Of a stretch of 64,000 nucleotides of DNA, positions 1 to 11,309 are shown one piece after another. The stretch is taken from NCBI GenBank assembly GCA_002104935.1, contig MCGT01000047.1, positions 1-64,000 on the forward strand. Direction: 5' to 3'. How positions within the stretch are numbered: the stretch's first letter is position 1; every line of letters begins with the position of its first letter. The notes below the pieces were generated by a model. That model saw only the letters and a list, made by a program, of their open reading frames with translations. It had not been told where the DNA came from and did not search any database. The translations under genes were made by a program, and so were the position numbers. Source of the stretch: Hesseltinella vesiculosa. Taxonomy: Eukaryota; Mucoromycota; Mucoromycetes; Mucorales; Cunninghamellaceae.

Positions 1-19
1 ATCGCCATGACAAAAGGTT

Positions 20-85
20 GGTAAAAAAAGTTGGTAAGTGAACGTTTCGCCATGGTGACACATTCACAAAACTTTAGCAAATTTT
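20..85 (+). repeat. Left subterminal repeat of the transposon
   Basis: Contains the series TTGGTAA, CGTTTCGCCATGG, GACACATT and TTAGCAAATTT, which recurs with small changes at 5865-5930. Further CCATGG boxes follow at about 118 and 157. Such subterminal boxes are typical transposase binding sites in CACTA-type elements; binding here is inference. Confidence 0.5.
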
Positions 86-471
86 TTAAACGCCATGACA
101 CGTCCGGACATTTTTACCATGGTGATTTCTTACCATTTTTTTTATAATCACTTGCCATGGTTAAATTTTTTAAAACACCATGTGACTCGTTACTGAATTT
201 GCTCGAATTTACCGGGTTTTTTTCTCTCGCTTTTAATGCTCTGAATTTCATTGAAATATGGGTAGCTTTTACAGTATTACTGTTCCTTCGTTTCGTTTAT
301 TTTCTTCTTTAATTGCAATAAAATAATCGTATTATTCTGCTCACTTTTTTTTTTCCTTTTTTGCATGTTGTTTTGCCTTTTTTTTTTGGTGCTCTTGATT
401 CCTACATCCCGCACGCGCACATTTCATTTCTTCTTCCTCTGACCCTCTCTCGATTTTACCTCCATTCTGGA

Positions 472-989
472 ATGCAAGACACCTTCAGTGAACTAATCGA
501 TCCATTCAAGCCTCCCAAGAATAAAGTGATGCTATGCAAATGCCAGGGCTGCAAATACCTGAGTAATGGTCGAGGTCGTTGGATTGGCAAGCAGACTTTC
601 TATGACCACAGAAATGCCGCTATTAAGAAAGGAGAAAAATGGATTAGTGAGTGAAAGAGAGGACTTATCACAAATAGAATACACGGCAAGTTTACCTTTG
701 TATCATTCTTGTAGATCCTAAAGAAGAATACAAGGCCATGCTTCACGCTTTTCGAATCAGAAATGAAAACGATGGTAAGTTTAACGTCGTCACAAAACTC
801 AAGAAAAAAACTTACCAGCAACGCGGTTGACAGACGGCGGCCCAATCGCCAGGAATATCCAAGAGGATGACGCCATGGAAGAGCCAGCCACATTGCTCAC
901 AACAACACCAGCCATCAGCCAAGTACTAGATGGAGATGTCGCTATGGAGGAGCCTGAAAACCAAGTCATGAAAGACAATTGTAAGGACG

Positions 990-1023
<34 letters not shown>

Positions 1024-3959
1024 TAACAAGTGTCGTTGGCAAATACTGTAGGTGCTGGTGCAAATTATCAAGAAAATGATATGAGTAGTAGCATGTCACA
1101 AGGTGATGATGACTATTACGATGACGCCAATGATCTGGATCAGCAATACGATGACGCTAGTGACTTGCAAAGCGACGGTGGTCTCTATCAAGAGCAAACA
1201 GATTACCATCAAGAAGAATACTTGGATGATTACGGACTGGATATACCTCAAATTGATATTGATGAAACTGAAGCTGAAACGGATAGCACAGAGGGTACTT
1301 GCTAAAAAAAAAAAAAAAAGCAAATCAAAAACATACACATATCGCACAGCGTGAGCTTACTTTTTTTTTTCAGCTGGTCCAACAGATGCTGACGATAGGC
1401 GAGATGGCGCTGTGCTTGACTTCTTGGCAATTTGTGTCTTGACGCTTTACTCTAACGCTCTGACCCGCAGAGTCGCAGAACTGATCTTACTCATATTGAA
1501 TACAGCAATCATGTCCCTCGGTCACCAGGGTCAGCTCCCGGTTACAGTGAGTACCTTGAGTAGTCGTTATGAACCGACAGACGACGTTCTATTTAATTCA
1601 GCAAAAGCAGCAGTTAGCTGTTCGAAATGTCATTACGTGGATTATCGTGCCAGCCCACCTACCCACTGCCCTTACACAATGTTTCCAAATCATCCATTTG
1701 CCCCCCAGCGAGCCCCATGCGGTCATCCCTTGTTCAAGATCAATCCAGTTTCCAAAAAGCAGTACGCCATCAAAGCCTTCGCTCATCAGGATATTGCCAA
1801 AGTCTTGGACGTTTTTTTTTCTCGACCAGGGTTCATCGACAGTATTAACCACTGGAGAAATCGAGCCAGCACACCTGAAGGCACCATGTGCGATATCTAC
1901 GACGGCAAAATGTGGACCGAGCTCATGGATAATCAAGACCCCCCTGCACCATTCACCGACAATCACTACTCTTTGATGCTTACCCTCAACGTGGACTGGT
2001 TCCAAGCCTTCACGTCTGCCGGCAGCCATTCATCTGGAGCTATGTATCTTGTCATTAACAACCTGCCTAGGGAAGAACGATTTAAATTAGAAAATGTCAT
2101 CTTGTTTGGTATGATCCCGGGCCCAAAGGAGCCCTCTACCAGCCAGATGAACCACTATTTACGGCCATTGGTGGATCAACTTGAACATTTGTATGATGGC
2201 GTTATGTTGGAGACATCAGGCGTTGCTATCAGGGCTGCCTTACTGAATGTCGTTTGCGATATTCCTGCCGCTAGGAAAGTTGGAGGTTTCCTCGGTCATT
2301 CGGCTGCATTTGCCTGCATGTATTGTGCGAAAAAATTCGAGCAAAACGAAACAAGTCAATCAAGGAACATGTCCGATTTTGAAGTGGAAGCATGGCCAAG
2401 AAAATGCAAGATGGAGATCAGACAAGCTGCGAAGAAATGGTCAGAAGCCACAGTCAAGGCTGAACAAGCGGTCATCGAAGAAGAATTTGGTGTGCGTTGG
2501 AGCGAATTATACAGGCTCACCTATTTTGATCCATTGCGTCAAATCGTTGTGGATCCTATGCACAACTTGTTCCTTGGTACAGCAAAAAAAATCACCCGAG
2601 ATACGTGGTCGCAGCAAACCACTGATGGCATCACAGGTGTAAAAAAGCCAGCACTGCTCTCCGCCAAAATTTTGGACCAAATGGAACGAGACTTGTATTC
2701 ATTGTTAGTGCCGCCAACCATGCGCTTGTCACGGCGCAAGATCGCAAGTGGTTTCGCTCAGTTGACTGCTGATGACTGGCGCAAATGGACGCTCGGAATT
2801 TCACAATGTCTAATTCATGGTCGTGGACTTGGTGCATCAAGAGTAGTCAATTGGATGATGTTTGTCGACGCCTGTCGTCTGATTGTAAAACCAACTGTAA
2901 CTATCAACGAAGCTGAAGAAGCCCACATGGCAAGTCGTGGAGAAAAAAAAAAAAAAAGGTTGGTAAAAAGCGTCATTCTCACTTTTTTTTTATGGTACCT
3001 TGCAGTTGTTCAAAGAATTTGGCAAAAGCAGTGTTACTGAATATGGGAGCACTATCGCGACCATCAACATGCACTTGCACTGCCACCTTTTAGACAACAT
3101 AAAGGACTTTGGACCAATCTATGCCTTTTGGTGCTTTGGTTTTGAAAGGTACAATGGCCGTATCAAGAAGATCACCACCAACAACAAAGATTGTTTTGAG
3201 TTGACATATATGGCACGATTCAATCAGCAAGTCCATCGTCGTGATTACGTGCAGCGGTTACCAAGTAGCAATTATTGGCCAGCTGCCTTTCACACGGTTC
3301 TTAATAAGCTTGCCGGTGATGGTGCAAAGCGTACAGCAGCATTCAATCAAAAAGCGCAAGACTGGGTTAGCCTTGTTCAACTGGCCGACACACCATGGTC
3401 ATCCACTGGCGCCGAAGATCTTGGCCAGCACTACCTCGCTTTGCACAAAGCCAACCGGCCATCGAAGCTATCAGATGATTGCTACAACTGCCTACTTTCT
3501 TTTTACCAAAGTACTTACCCTGGCCATGGGTTCCATTCCGTCAGCACCTATGCTGAAATTGTAACTTCAGTAAGCATGTTTGGCTGCCTTTACAACTCAT
3601 TAGCGACAAACAGAACTCACCAAGGCTCATTCATCGCTGTCAAGCACCTTGACACAAATGGAAATACGTTCGATCGGCCAGGCCAAGTGGTGTTTTTCTT
3701 GGAGCATCAGCTTATCTTGCAAGGCGCCATCAAAACCCATCTGCTTGCCTTTGTAAGTTGGTTTAGACGGGCCCCATACCAGACAGCAGCGACATCGTTT
3801 GACGAGGTCCATTTGGACCTTTGGCAGTATAAGAGCGGCATCCGCGATGGATTTTCTATCGTTCCCATTGTGGGCATCCATGGACATGTGCTGGTGCAAG
3901 ATCTTCCTTTCGATAGCTGTAGTGCTGTGTTTACTTGCTCTCGTCAACTCCATACTTGA
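472..3959 (+). CDS. Tnp2-family (Plavaka-like) transposase, six exons, 1055 aa
   Basis: The model joins 472-646, 715-774, 834-980, 1052-1294, 1374-2962 and 3006-3959. All phases agree and the total is 1056 codons including the stop. The first 60 residues hold a CKCQGCKYL segment, followed by a strongly acidic linker (residues about 80-210). The core is encoded by exon 5 and reads as transposase family tnp2: a Cys-rich CSKCHYVDY segment, the block NVDWFQAF, GGFLGHSAAFACMYC, and DPMHNLFLGTAKKI. Exon 6 supplies the conserved C-terminal block around YAFWCFGFERYNG. Family members excise and insert the element as DDE-type enzymes. The frame at 1412 begins with GTG inside exon 5, so it is not the start; the ATG at 472 gives a complete protein. 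No in-frame stop or frameshift was seen, so the gene may be functional. Confidence 0.85.
993..1020 (+). repeat. (GA)14 microsatellite in transposase intron 3
   Basis: An uninterrupted GA dinucleotide run lies inside the intron 981-1051 of the transposase gene, where it does not affect coding. Confidence 0.95.
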
Positions 3960-4226
3960 CCTGTCCTGTTATAAAGAATTGAGCTCCACAATGTCTTTTA
4001 AGCTTATGTCATATAATTCATACCAAGTTGGTAAACATCGATTTTATTTTGCGATTAGGGACTACTGTTGTTGTCAAACAATCGGCTAATGAGAGTAGTT
4101 TTGACGCTTTAAAAAAAAAAAAGAGAAGAAAAAAAAAAAAAAAGAGGAAAAAAAAACAACAACAAACAAACAAACAATAAACAAAAAAAAAATGGCGTGA
4201 CTGAGAAAGACGCCCTTCTCCTCCTT

Positions 4227-5426
4227 TTATTCGAAAGTGGGGGGAAACGAAAAGCGTTCAGGCCCGCGGAAGTCGGGAAAGGGGTTGGTTGTGTCTGGGT
4301 CCACAATCATCCACTCAGCGTATGGATCATTGTCACGGCTTGGCCATGGCTCACGGGATTCTTCTTTGATAGTGGCCATTGGATCGGCCACCATAACCCC
4401 GGAGTCAATGAGCCTCAAAAGGTCATTGAACTGGAAAATGAAGGTATTAATTAAAAAACTATTTTCGAGGGAGTGTACTTACCGCCTTGGTGCGCCAGAC
4501 AGGTCTGACAAGGACATCCCCATCTTCTTCGTCGGACATGGCTTCTGGTTGCATGCCTCGTTGCATCTGGATCAATGCATTTTCAGCAGCTTCAGCATCC
4601 ATGGTAATCTCATGAGATCTGCCAAAGTAGTAACGGACGATCTTCGCACCTCTCTTCTTGAGGATCTCGACACGTTTTTTGGCCTTCTATTAAATTTTCA
4701 AAGAAAGGTTGATTTTTTTTTTTTTTTTTTGACGTTTTTTTTTTTTACTTTGCTTCGGCGTCTGTTCTTGGCAGCATTGGGGGTCGGCGACTTGGCGGCT
4801 TTTGAACGGCTCAGGTACCTCTTTTTTCTGTCCAGCATCCTCATAATCACTGGCTTGTGAATATCGGACGTCAGGTTCAGAGAGGCCCTCACCATTTTCC
4901 AAACCTCATCTTTCACGATCAAGTTCACGCCTTGGTTGACTGGCAAGCCAACTGACCAAGCTACATCTTTCGCAGCATGTCGAAGTGCATCATTCAAGCA
5001 TTGCTAAAAAAAAAAAAACAGCAACGTGTGTTACTTGATATAAGTGCGCTTTTTTTTTTCCCGACTTACATGAATGAACTTATGGTCAGGGAGCTGTTCC
5101 GTTGCCACTTCTGCAGAACGTCGCTCTGTCATGGCTTCTTGTACTTTTTGGTCGATGCTGAGGGCTGTGCGGTTCCTCTCTGCCGCAGTGGCTTTCATTA
5201 CAGCCTCCTGTATTAAGAGGGCACAAGTTTCCTTGGTAACGAACCTGGAATCTGACACGCCAGTGTCTTGACCATTCATAGCATGGGATGTAGCAGCGGG
5301 GGCAGGAGATGGCACGGGTGGGGTAGTAGAGGGGGAAGGAAGTTGTTCCCGGGAAGGGGTAGCGAAAGGGACAGCAGTCGTCACTCGCTGACGATGGCGT
5401 TGTTGTTGTTTGTCATAAGGAGTCAT
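4227..5426 (-). CDS. Transposon companion protein of unknown function, four exons, 339 aa
   Basis: The exons are 5426-5070, 5003-4749, 4686-4483 and 4430-4227 on the reverse strand. Every exon length is a multiple of three, and every intron has GTAAGT- or GTAAAA-type donors. I see no domain that I recognise. Residues 1-55 are a Pro/Ser/Ala-rich tail. Residues about 65-120 are predicted helical and charged (ETCALLIQEAVMKAT). Residues 120-205 include a globular stretch (WSVGLPVNQGVNLIVKDEVW) and a Lys/Arg-rich segment that looks like a nuclear localisation signal. An acidic part and a C-terminal block with WPSRDNDPYAEWMIVDP follow. The gene converges on the transposase within the same element, which suggests a DNA-binding or transposition accessory role (inference). 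No function is claimed. Confidence 0.7.
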
Positions 5427-5864
5427 TTTGGTGAGCAAAGTGTTATTATTTTTTGTTTAGATTACTTTGTAAGTGGTCCTAATTTATAAGAAAAAAATAA
5501 ATTCCGCTTAAACAAAACAATGGCATGGATATGGAAAAAAAAACATTGAAAAAAATAGTCTTTTGGCAATAGCTTGCTAGAGTTTAGAAAAAAGAACACC
5601 ACTTTACCACAAAAGTTGCTGTATTTGGTAATGCTAAAAAAAATCAGTGAAGGTTTTAACAAGGCTTCGCCTGGGGATGGTGAAGTGTTGACAAAAAAAA
5701 AAAAAACGCAAAGATTTTGCGCTGTCAAACAACGCTACTTTTTTGGTCATTGGTAATTTTTTTTTTCTGTGAACATTTTGTCAAGGTTTCGCTAAGAGGG
5801 GGTAGAAAGTTGGTAAAGAGTTGACGAAAAAAATAAAAAAGTGAAGGTTTTAACAACGTTTCGC

Positions 5865-5930
5865 CAGGTCTTGGTAAAAAGTTAGCAAACCATTAGCGAA
5901 TTACCGCCATGGTAACACATTAGCAAATTT
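5865..5930 (+). repeat. Right subterminal repeat of the transposon
   Basis: Reads TTGGTAAAAAGTTAGC, then ACCGCCATGG, TAACACATTAGCAAATTT, matching the order of boxes at 20-85. Two looser copies of AAGGTTT(T/C)-GCTTCGCC lie just inside, at about 5652-5672 and 5783-5795. Confidence 0.5.
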
Positions 5931-6003
5931 GGCATTTCCCGCTGTGGATCAAATTTTCACTAAATTCAGGACAAATTATTTCCTAATATGGATTTTTAAC
6001 GAG

Positions 6004-6076
6004 GACTCGTTGGCCTAATGGATAAGGCGTCAGACTTCGGATCTGAAGATTGTGGGTTCGAGTCCCATACGAGTCG
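6004..6076 (+). tRNA. tRNA-Arg, anticodon TCG, no intron
   Basis: A 73-nt cloverleaf can be drawn. The acceptor stem GACTCGT pairs with ACGAGTC (6069-6075), with discriminator G at 6076. The D arm contains TGGCCTAATGGATAAGG. The anticodon stem TCAGA/TCTGA encloses the loop CTTCGGA with anticodon TCG at 6037-6039. The T arm contains GGTTCGAGTCC. The A and B box promoter sequences are within the gene. The D-arm sequence TGGCCTAATGGATAAGGC is characteristic of eukaryotic tRNA-Arg. Confidence 0.95.
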
Positions 6077-6077
6077 A

Positions 6078-6084
6078 TTTTTTT
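6078..6084 (+). terminator. RNA polymerase III terminator of the tRNA-Arg gene
   Basis: A run of seven T residues begins two bases after the tRNA 3' end, the expected Pol III stop signal. Confidence 0.85.
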
Positions 6085-7700
6085 GTTTTTGGGGAGGGCG
6101 GGGATGGAAAAAGGGGGTTATTTTGGGTGGGGGCGGGGGTTGATTTTGGGGGTGGTGGGTTTATTTTTATGGGGTAGGGGAATACTAATGGTGGCTGGTC
6201 GGGATGCAAAGGTGGGAGGGCTTGGGTGGTTGATGGTGTGGAGAGAGGAAGCAGAAGGAGGTGTTGCTGGTGTTTAGGGAGATGGGGAGGGAGTCGAAGA
6301 GAGTTGGGAAGAATGCGTTGGCGACCAGGGATGCGGAATGAGGAAGAGAAGGCGGAGGTTGTTTTAGATGGCTGGGATGGTAGAGGGATAAGCAAGGGGG
6401 GGGGGATTTCGTGCTGGTATTTCGCTCCGTGCGTACGCGAGAGACGTTTGGGAAGAAGTGCACGGCTTTGCAATGGAGTGTTGAGTCGTGTTTAAGAGCC
6501 CAGTTTTTTTTTTCAGAGGACCATTCTCCGTTGATTGTGCGGTCGTGCTTTGCATGAGGTAAGTGCAATGTGGTGCTGGTTGGGTGGCATTGCAATTGAG
6601 GAGAGGAATGTATGGGATAGATGGCAAGAGCAATGAATGAAAAAAAATGTGGAAGAAGGAAAACAAGGTGATTGCAACAGAGAGTGAGCAAGTGGGGTCG
6701 TGCGCTAGACATTGCAGCAGCGAACAAAAAAAGGCAAAAAAGACGTCGGGAAGGGACGGCGACAAAGGGTTGGTGATGCTTTCAGGCAACGCAACATCCG
6801 GGCCATGCACAAACGAAGTGCACAGGGATTGACGCACCGGCGAGGGAAGGTTGGCTTGCGGCTAGCAAAAAGGAGCAGCAGTGGAGTGGAGAGGTGCTGG
6901 GCAAGCGAGGAAGAAGGGTGCTGAGATTAAATGAGCCAAAAATGAGATAGTTGAAGTGGGGGTGCAGCATGGCGAGATGAGCGGAAGGCATGGTAGGCTG
7001 GAAGCTCACGCTGGACGGATACGAGCTCAAAAGGAAGGCTGTCTTCCAGCAAGAGGGGAAGCACGCTTCCTGGGCAAGGGACATGTTAGAAAAAAAGGTA
7101 TCACTGATTTACTGGCACATCCTTGCGGTTCGTCTCCGTAGACCGGTAAAATGGCAACCTCTATTACTTTCTCCTGATCGATTTTCAGAATGCAATGCTG
7201 TTTTTCTCAGTCTGACTCATGATTAGCAAAGTCGGTGGAACCGTTTTTCACACGACAATGTACTCCTTGACGGAAACAGGAAGCGGGGCCAAGTTGGATT
7301 GGCGAGTGGCATAGGAGGAATGTGGAGCTAAAGACCTGCGGCTGGTTCCAAAAGTAGGTAAGAGGGTGTGTGAGACGATGGCCGAGCGCACGTAAGCTGT
7401 GTCGAAGGCAAAAGGTGGCCAGAAGGGACTGGATGGTGATGGGAGTGCAGCATGAAATAGGTTGTAGTTTACTACGGTTGCATTCAGATGCCAAGAACAA
7501 AAGGGTAATGCAGTCATTCGATAGGACAAGCAGACGGGAAAAAAAAAAAAAAAAAAAAAAAGTGGAAAAGGGACAGTTTCCATATATGGGATGCGCGCTG
7601 GACTGGACGTGAAAGCTGGAAGAAAAAGCGGATGTTCTCGGAAAAAACCTTGGCGCTCTAAGGAATTCACGGATACGGAAGTTACACTGGGCTAAGAATC
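6085..7700. other. Purine-rich stretch without a supported gene
   Basis: The + strand is G/A-rich and the - strand C/T-rich over more than 1 kb. Open frames occur on both strands (for example 6364-6837 on -), but they are low in complexity, overlap in several frames and show no domain. I see no gene I can support here. Confidence 0.5.
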
Positions 7701-7920
7701 TACCAATAAAATGACGCTGCTCTTTTTGGTTATTTCTGCTTTCATCACCTCTACAAGACTGGCTTTGGTTATCCTCACCTCAACCCGGATTCTTCTTCTT
7801 TCGGAAGCTGGAATTACACGTTGTGTTAACGAAGAATTATCAAGATTCTTACAAAGCAGCCATTCCCATTCCATCTATTCCATCAGGACAAAATTCATAA
7901 AATTGGAAACACGCCCTCTT

Positions 7921-7956
<36 letters not shown>

Positions 7957-8473
7957 CTTTACTTCCCTCTCCTCTCAACCTTTTATTCACTCACGTTTCC
8001 AGCAACTCAACCCAGCCATCATGACATCCACTATGCAACACTGCAATTCAGAGTGATATAATATAGATGGAAACAACATCATTGAATCACATGTGTAAGG
8101 TGTTGCGTGTGCCATCCCTCCAGGTTCGAGGCGTATGGTTTGCCCTTCTGTGTCTGCGACTTTCCTCCAAGAAGCCGTCAACGTCACGCGCCATTGCATC
8201 ATCGAATCGTGAGACTTGTTCGGTTGGCGAATATTCCCGTACCTGCCCTGACATTCAAGACAGCCAGCTGTACATGTATCTCACCCTTTTCCAAGTCTTT
8301 CGGCAATATCGACTCTTCCTTTGCATCCCTCGTTTGGAAAAGCTGTTGGTAAGAGCCACTTTTTTTTTATGAGAGGACGCTGCTGATTATCTTTCCCCTG
8401 TTTTTAGTTTGTCGCCTTGGGGACAGGGGAAAGTGTGATGAACGTTCTGGTGTTTCTTCTGTTATCCACAGCC

Positions 8474-9120
8474 TTATTTGCTCCTATATTCATGTTGCGC
8501 AATACCGTCAAAGTAGATTTGCTCATCGTTGTCAAGTTGATTGAGCTGATCTCGTCTATGGCTGTTACGAAGAATCTGCTGGCGATGCTGCGTTATTTCT
8601 TCGTCGATTTGGTGCAGGCGATGTGTGAACGCCTCACGCTCTTGAGCCAATACTTGCTCCAATGCACGAACTGCTCTCTCTTGCTGGCGCTGTTGGCATC
8701 TTCTCCTGGAATCGCGCATGGAAACTTCAAGACGCTCCACCATTTCCTCGTCTATCGGTTGCCTTGGTTGAACACGTCGGCGCTGTTGTCTCGTAGGCTG
8801 CACTGTCGTATCTTCACTAACATCATCACTATCATGGATCTCAATGATGGTAGTAGTTTGACCGTTCTCTGGGGAGGGTGACCGAGGACGGCGATGGGGT
8901 AGGAGGATGGTGGGAGGCGGTCGACTGCCTGGGGGAGAGTGCTGGTAGGATGGTGCAATTGTTGGTAAGCGCTGCGGCGTGGCGGGATGGAGAGGACATC
9001 ATCATCAGCGACACCGGAAGGTGGCAACAAAGGTTGTTGTGGTGGCGCGGTGGGTGATGGAAGAGTTGGAAGGGAGGGAAGAGAAGTCAGCTGGTGGGGT
9101 TCTTGGGCGTGATGTTGCAA
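8474..9120 (-). pseudogene. Frameshifted Pro-rich/coiled-coil protein relic
   Basis: Two overlapping reverse-strand frames appear to be parts of one protein. Frame one (9120 to about 8900) is Pro/Ser-rich. Frame two, open from about 8998 to 8474, carries IIEIHDSDDVSED and then a long charged helix rich in Gln, Arg and Glu (ERLEVSMRDSRRR, QERAVRALEQVLAQERE) with coiled-coil character. They would join by one frameshift somewhere in about 8900-8990, because frame two meets a stop near 8999-9001. The overall plan (Pro-rich start, then a charged helix) resembles the companion gene of the transposon at 4227-5426, but I could not align them. The region could also be an intron-containing gene whose splice sites I missed. 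Confidence 0.35.
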
Positions 9121-9439
9121 GGTGTACAGCTGGGTTCACGAAGATGTATGGGTGGATTGTCGCCATTTGCTCAAATCGAGGAGCATCATCATGCTATTTA
9201 AAAATAAAAAGACATTTTTTTTTTTTGGGGGGGGGGCTGGACAGCCTGACGCACCAATGTCCGGAGTTTTTTTTACAAACGGAGCTCTACCGCGTTTTGC
9301 ACATACGACACGTCTCATTTTTTATATACAATAAGCCTATTAAATACAGAAAGCTATCATATGCCCAGATACAATGTCATGTCGATGAGATATGCAGTTT
9401 AAAAAAAATGTCCATTGGGACAGTTTCCTGGCTTAGGTG

Positions 9440-10290
9440 ACTTTTTCTTAAAAAAGCGGCTTTCGCCTTTTTTTTTTTTTACTCCTTCACCCCTTTATTC
9501 TCTTTTTTTTTGTTTTCAAGGTAATCTAATGTGTCAATCGCATCAATGTTGCGTTAATGCTCATAATTAATCTAATCTTTTCCTAGTAACCATAAAGTCG
9601 ATCAGCATCCAAAAAAACCAAAGGCGTCGAGTCCCTTTTGCGCCAAACGGACAAGAAACACACCGTGCGGTCTATTGCCAAGCGTCAAAACTCGACTGTG
9701 CAGCGCCTTGCCAACACCATTGCAATTGAATCGTCAAAAAAAGACGGCCATCCTCCCAAGATTATGGAACTGCTCGTTTTCTCTTCCGAAAAGTGGAAAC
9801 GGGCAAATACACGACTGCAACTGCTGCCAAGATCTTGTGGCCACTTTCTCTTCCATAAAAAAAAAAAAGACATGTAACTGCACCGATGACTGACATGGCC
9901 ATCTTGCTACTGGCCCATTTTTTTTAGATCGATTGCTCTTTTGCCACACCTTGGGCGTCAGGGTCCCCCCTGCCTACTGAAGTACTTGGTGCTTAATGAA
10001 GTGATCGGGTTTGAACGCAGACAGAAGCTGAAGCCCGGGTGGTTCGTTCAGAACGACGAGGTGGCAGCTCCCAAAGGTGGTGGCACGGCAAAGAACACGT
10101 CATCCATGGTAAATGACTTCAAGCTTGGCGAGAAGCTGGCGAACGATTGGGATTGTTTTTAAATCAGCCTATTAGAAATCTGCAAGAGCTACTCCCCTGG
10201 ATCAAAGCACTGAGCATCACTACAAGAGTCTCTCCTGCTACTACGTTGCCGTAAGAAAACATTGAAAGAGGTTGATGTCTAGTATAGCCT
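9440..10290 (+). other. Degraded coding-like sequence, unidentified
   Basis: Frames at 9638-9877 (Lys-rich, RSIAKRQNSTVQRLANTI) and 9941-10162 (VIGFERRQKLKPGWFV) have protein-like composition and are separated by an intron-like piece with an A run and an AG. I cannot assign a family or a start. This is a weak call. Confidence 0.2.
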
Positions 10291-10295
10291 GCACG

Positions 10296-10620
10296 TTAAT
10301 AAATAAACGAGGGTAGAAAGAATGGTGCTGAAAAAACCGGGTCGATGGATGAGGATCGTTCAGCCAGCTTCAGCGCTTTCATTTTGAAAAATGGGCCATT
10401 CTCACCAGGACCCCAGGCATCCTGTAAGAGTGACAAGGTTGGTTGCCCATGTTTAGTGCGATAAGAAGAAGTTGAAGCTGGCCGGCCAAGTTCCATTTTT
10501 TTTTTTGAATAATGGTGGCGCTGAAATTAACCATTTTGGAACGCCCTGCCACTTTCGCCAGGGAACCCCCCAGGCAACCTGCAAAAAAAAAAAAAAGGTC
10601 ATCCCACGTTTTGAATGTCA
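10296..10620 (+). repeat. Dispersed repeat family, copy A (two partial units)
   Basis: Unit one (about 10320-10440) has ATGGTGCTGAAAAAACC, GGGTCGATGG, then CCATTCTCACCAGGACCC and CAGGCATCCTGTAA. Unit two (about 10512-10600) has ATGGTGGCGCTGAAA, CGCCAGGGAACCCCCC, AGGCAACCTGCAAAAA. The same order of blocks occurs at 11310-11740, 31600-32345 and 60236-60375. Confidence 0.7.
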
Positions 10621-10889
10621 GTAAAAAATCAGGTGAAATGGGTAGGTCGACACAATACTGCAGAACCTGGGAAGATCATCACGGGATTGGTTTTGATCAA
10701 CAAAAGGCACGCGTTTTTTTTGACGTATTTTTGTTTGATGGGCAAACTCACCACCTGGTCTCTCCTCCATCGCATTGTACCACAGCGGAAAAAATCAGCG
10801 GGTTTTGAGGGAAATGTGCGGTTTTTTTCAAGCTGGCGGGTCCCGCAGTACGTCAGCTAAAATGCGGGTTTCACAGCACAGAATGCTAG

Positions 10890-11010
10890 GACTCCATCGG
10901 TCGAGGCTAACAAAAAACCTGCACAAAAACCCGCAAATTACCCACTTTTAGCAGGGGGAACCCGCAAAAATCCAAGAAATAAAAAATCAAACCCGCAAAA
11001 ACCCAAGCAA
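10890..11010 (+). repeat. Short degenerate repeat of the motif ACCCGCAAAAA
   Basis: The motif (A)CCCGCAAA(A/T) occurs four times and a CCTGCACAAA variant once, with further A-rich spacers. It looks like the decayed end of a repetitive element; no coding content was seen. Confidence 0.5.
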
Positions 11011-11309
11011 ACCTGAAATTGTAGCTTATATAAATATAAATAGACACCAGTATTACTCAATCTGTAGATAATGTGTAGAGCCACAGTGTTTATAATGCAG
11101 CGTACTGGATAAAAATGAACAGGGTATGCCCAAGATAAGGTTAGGGTGCCAAAATCACTAGATTCACACGAGTGCCATGGACAATACATGAAAGCTAATG
11201 TTTTGTCCATCATCACTGCTCACCATCTACAACCGGTACCACCATTTGAAGTCAAACGGACGGTCCAGGCATTGGCTCGCTTCGCTACATTCCCTCCTGC
11301 ACACTGCAT

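Larger units (their letters stand above)
1..5960. mobile_element. Plavaka/CACTA-like (Tnp2 transposase) DNA transposon, left end not seen
   Basis: Two convergent genes (transposase on +, companion gene on -) lie between A/T-rich ends that share related sequence. The left end (about 20-85) and the right end (about 5865-5930) both carry a TTGGTAAAAA-type run, a CGCCATGG box, a (g/a)ACACATT box and a TTAGCAAATTT box in the same order and orientation. I place the right boundary near 5960 because a tRNA gene begins at 6004. I could not find a clean terminal inverted repeat or target-site duplication, and the left terminus may lie upstream of the window. Tnp2 elements of the Plavaka type are known to be common in fungi. 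Both reading frames are open, so the copy may be recent. Confidence 0.75.

Noticed and set aside
1412..1414. GTG (1412) as translation start of the transposase
   Set aside because: It lies inside exon 5. The upstream exons from the ATG at 472 join in phase and add an acidic N-terminal region.
6030..6837. Reverse-strand Pro/Ser-rich frames as a secreted or cell-wall protein gene
   Set aside because: Low-complexity pyrimidine-rich DNA gives Pro/Ser/Leu frames in all three phases; there is no signal peptide, motif or consistent splice model.
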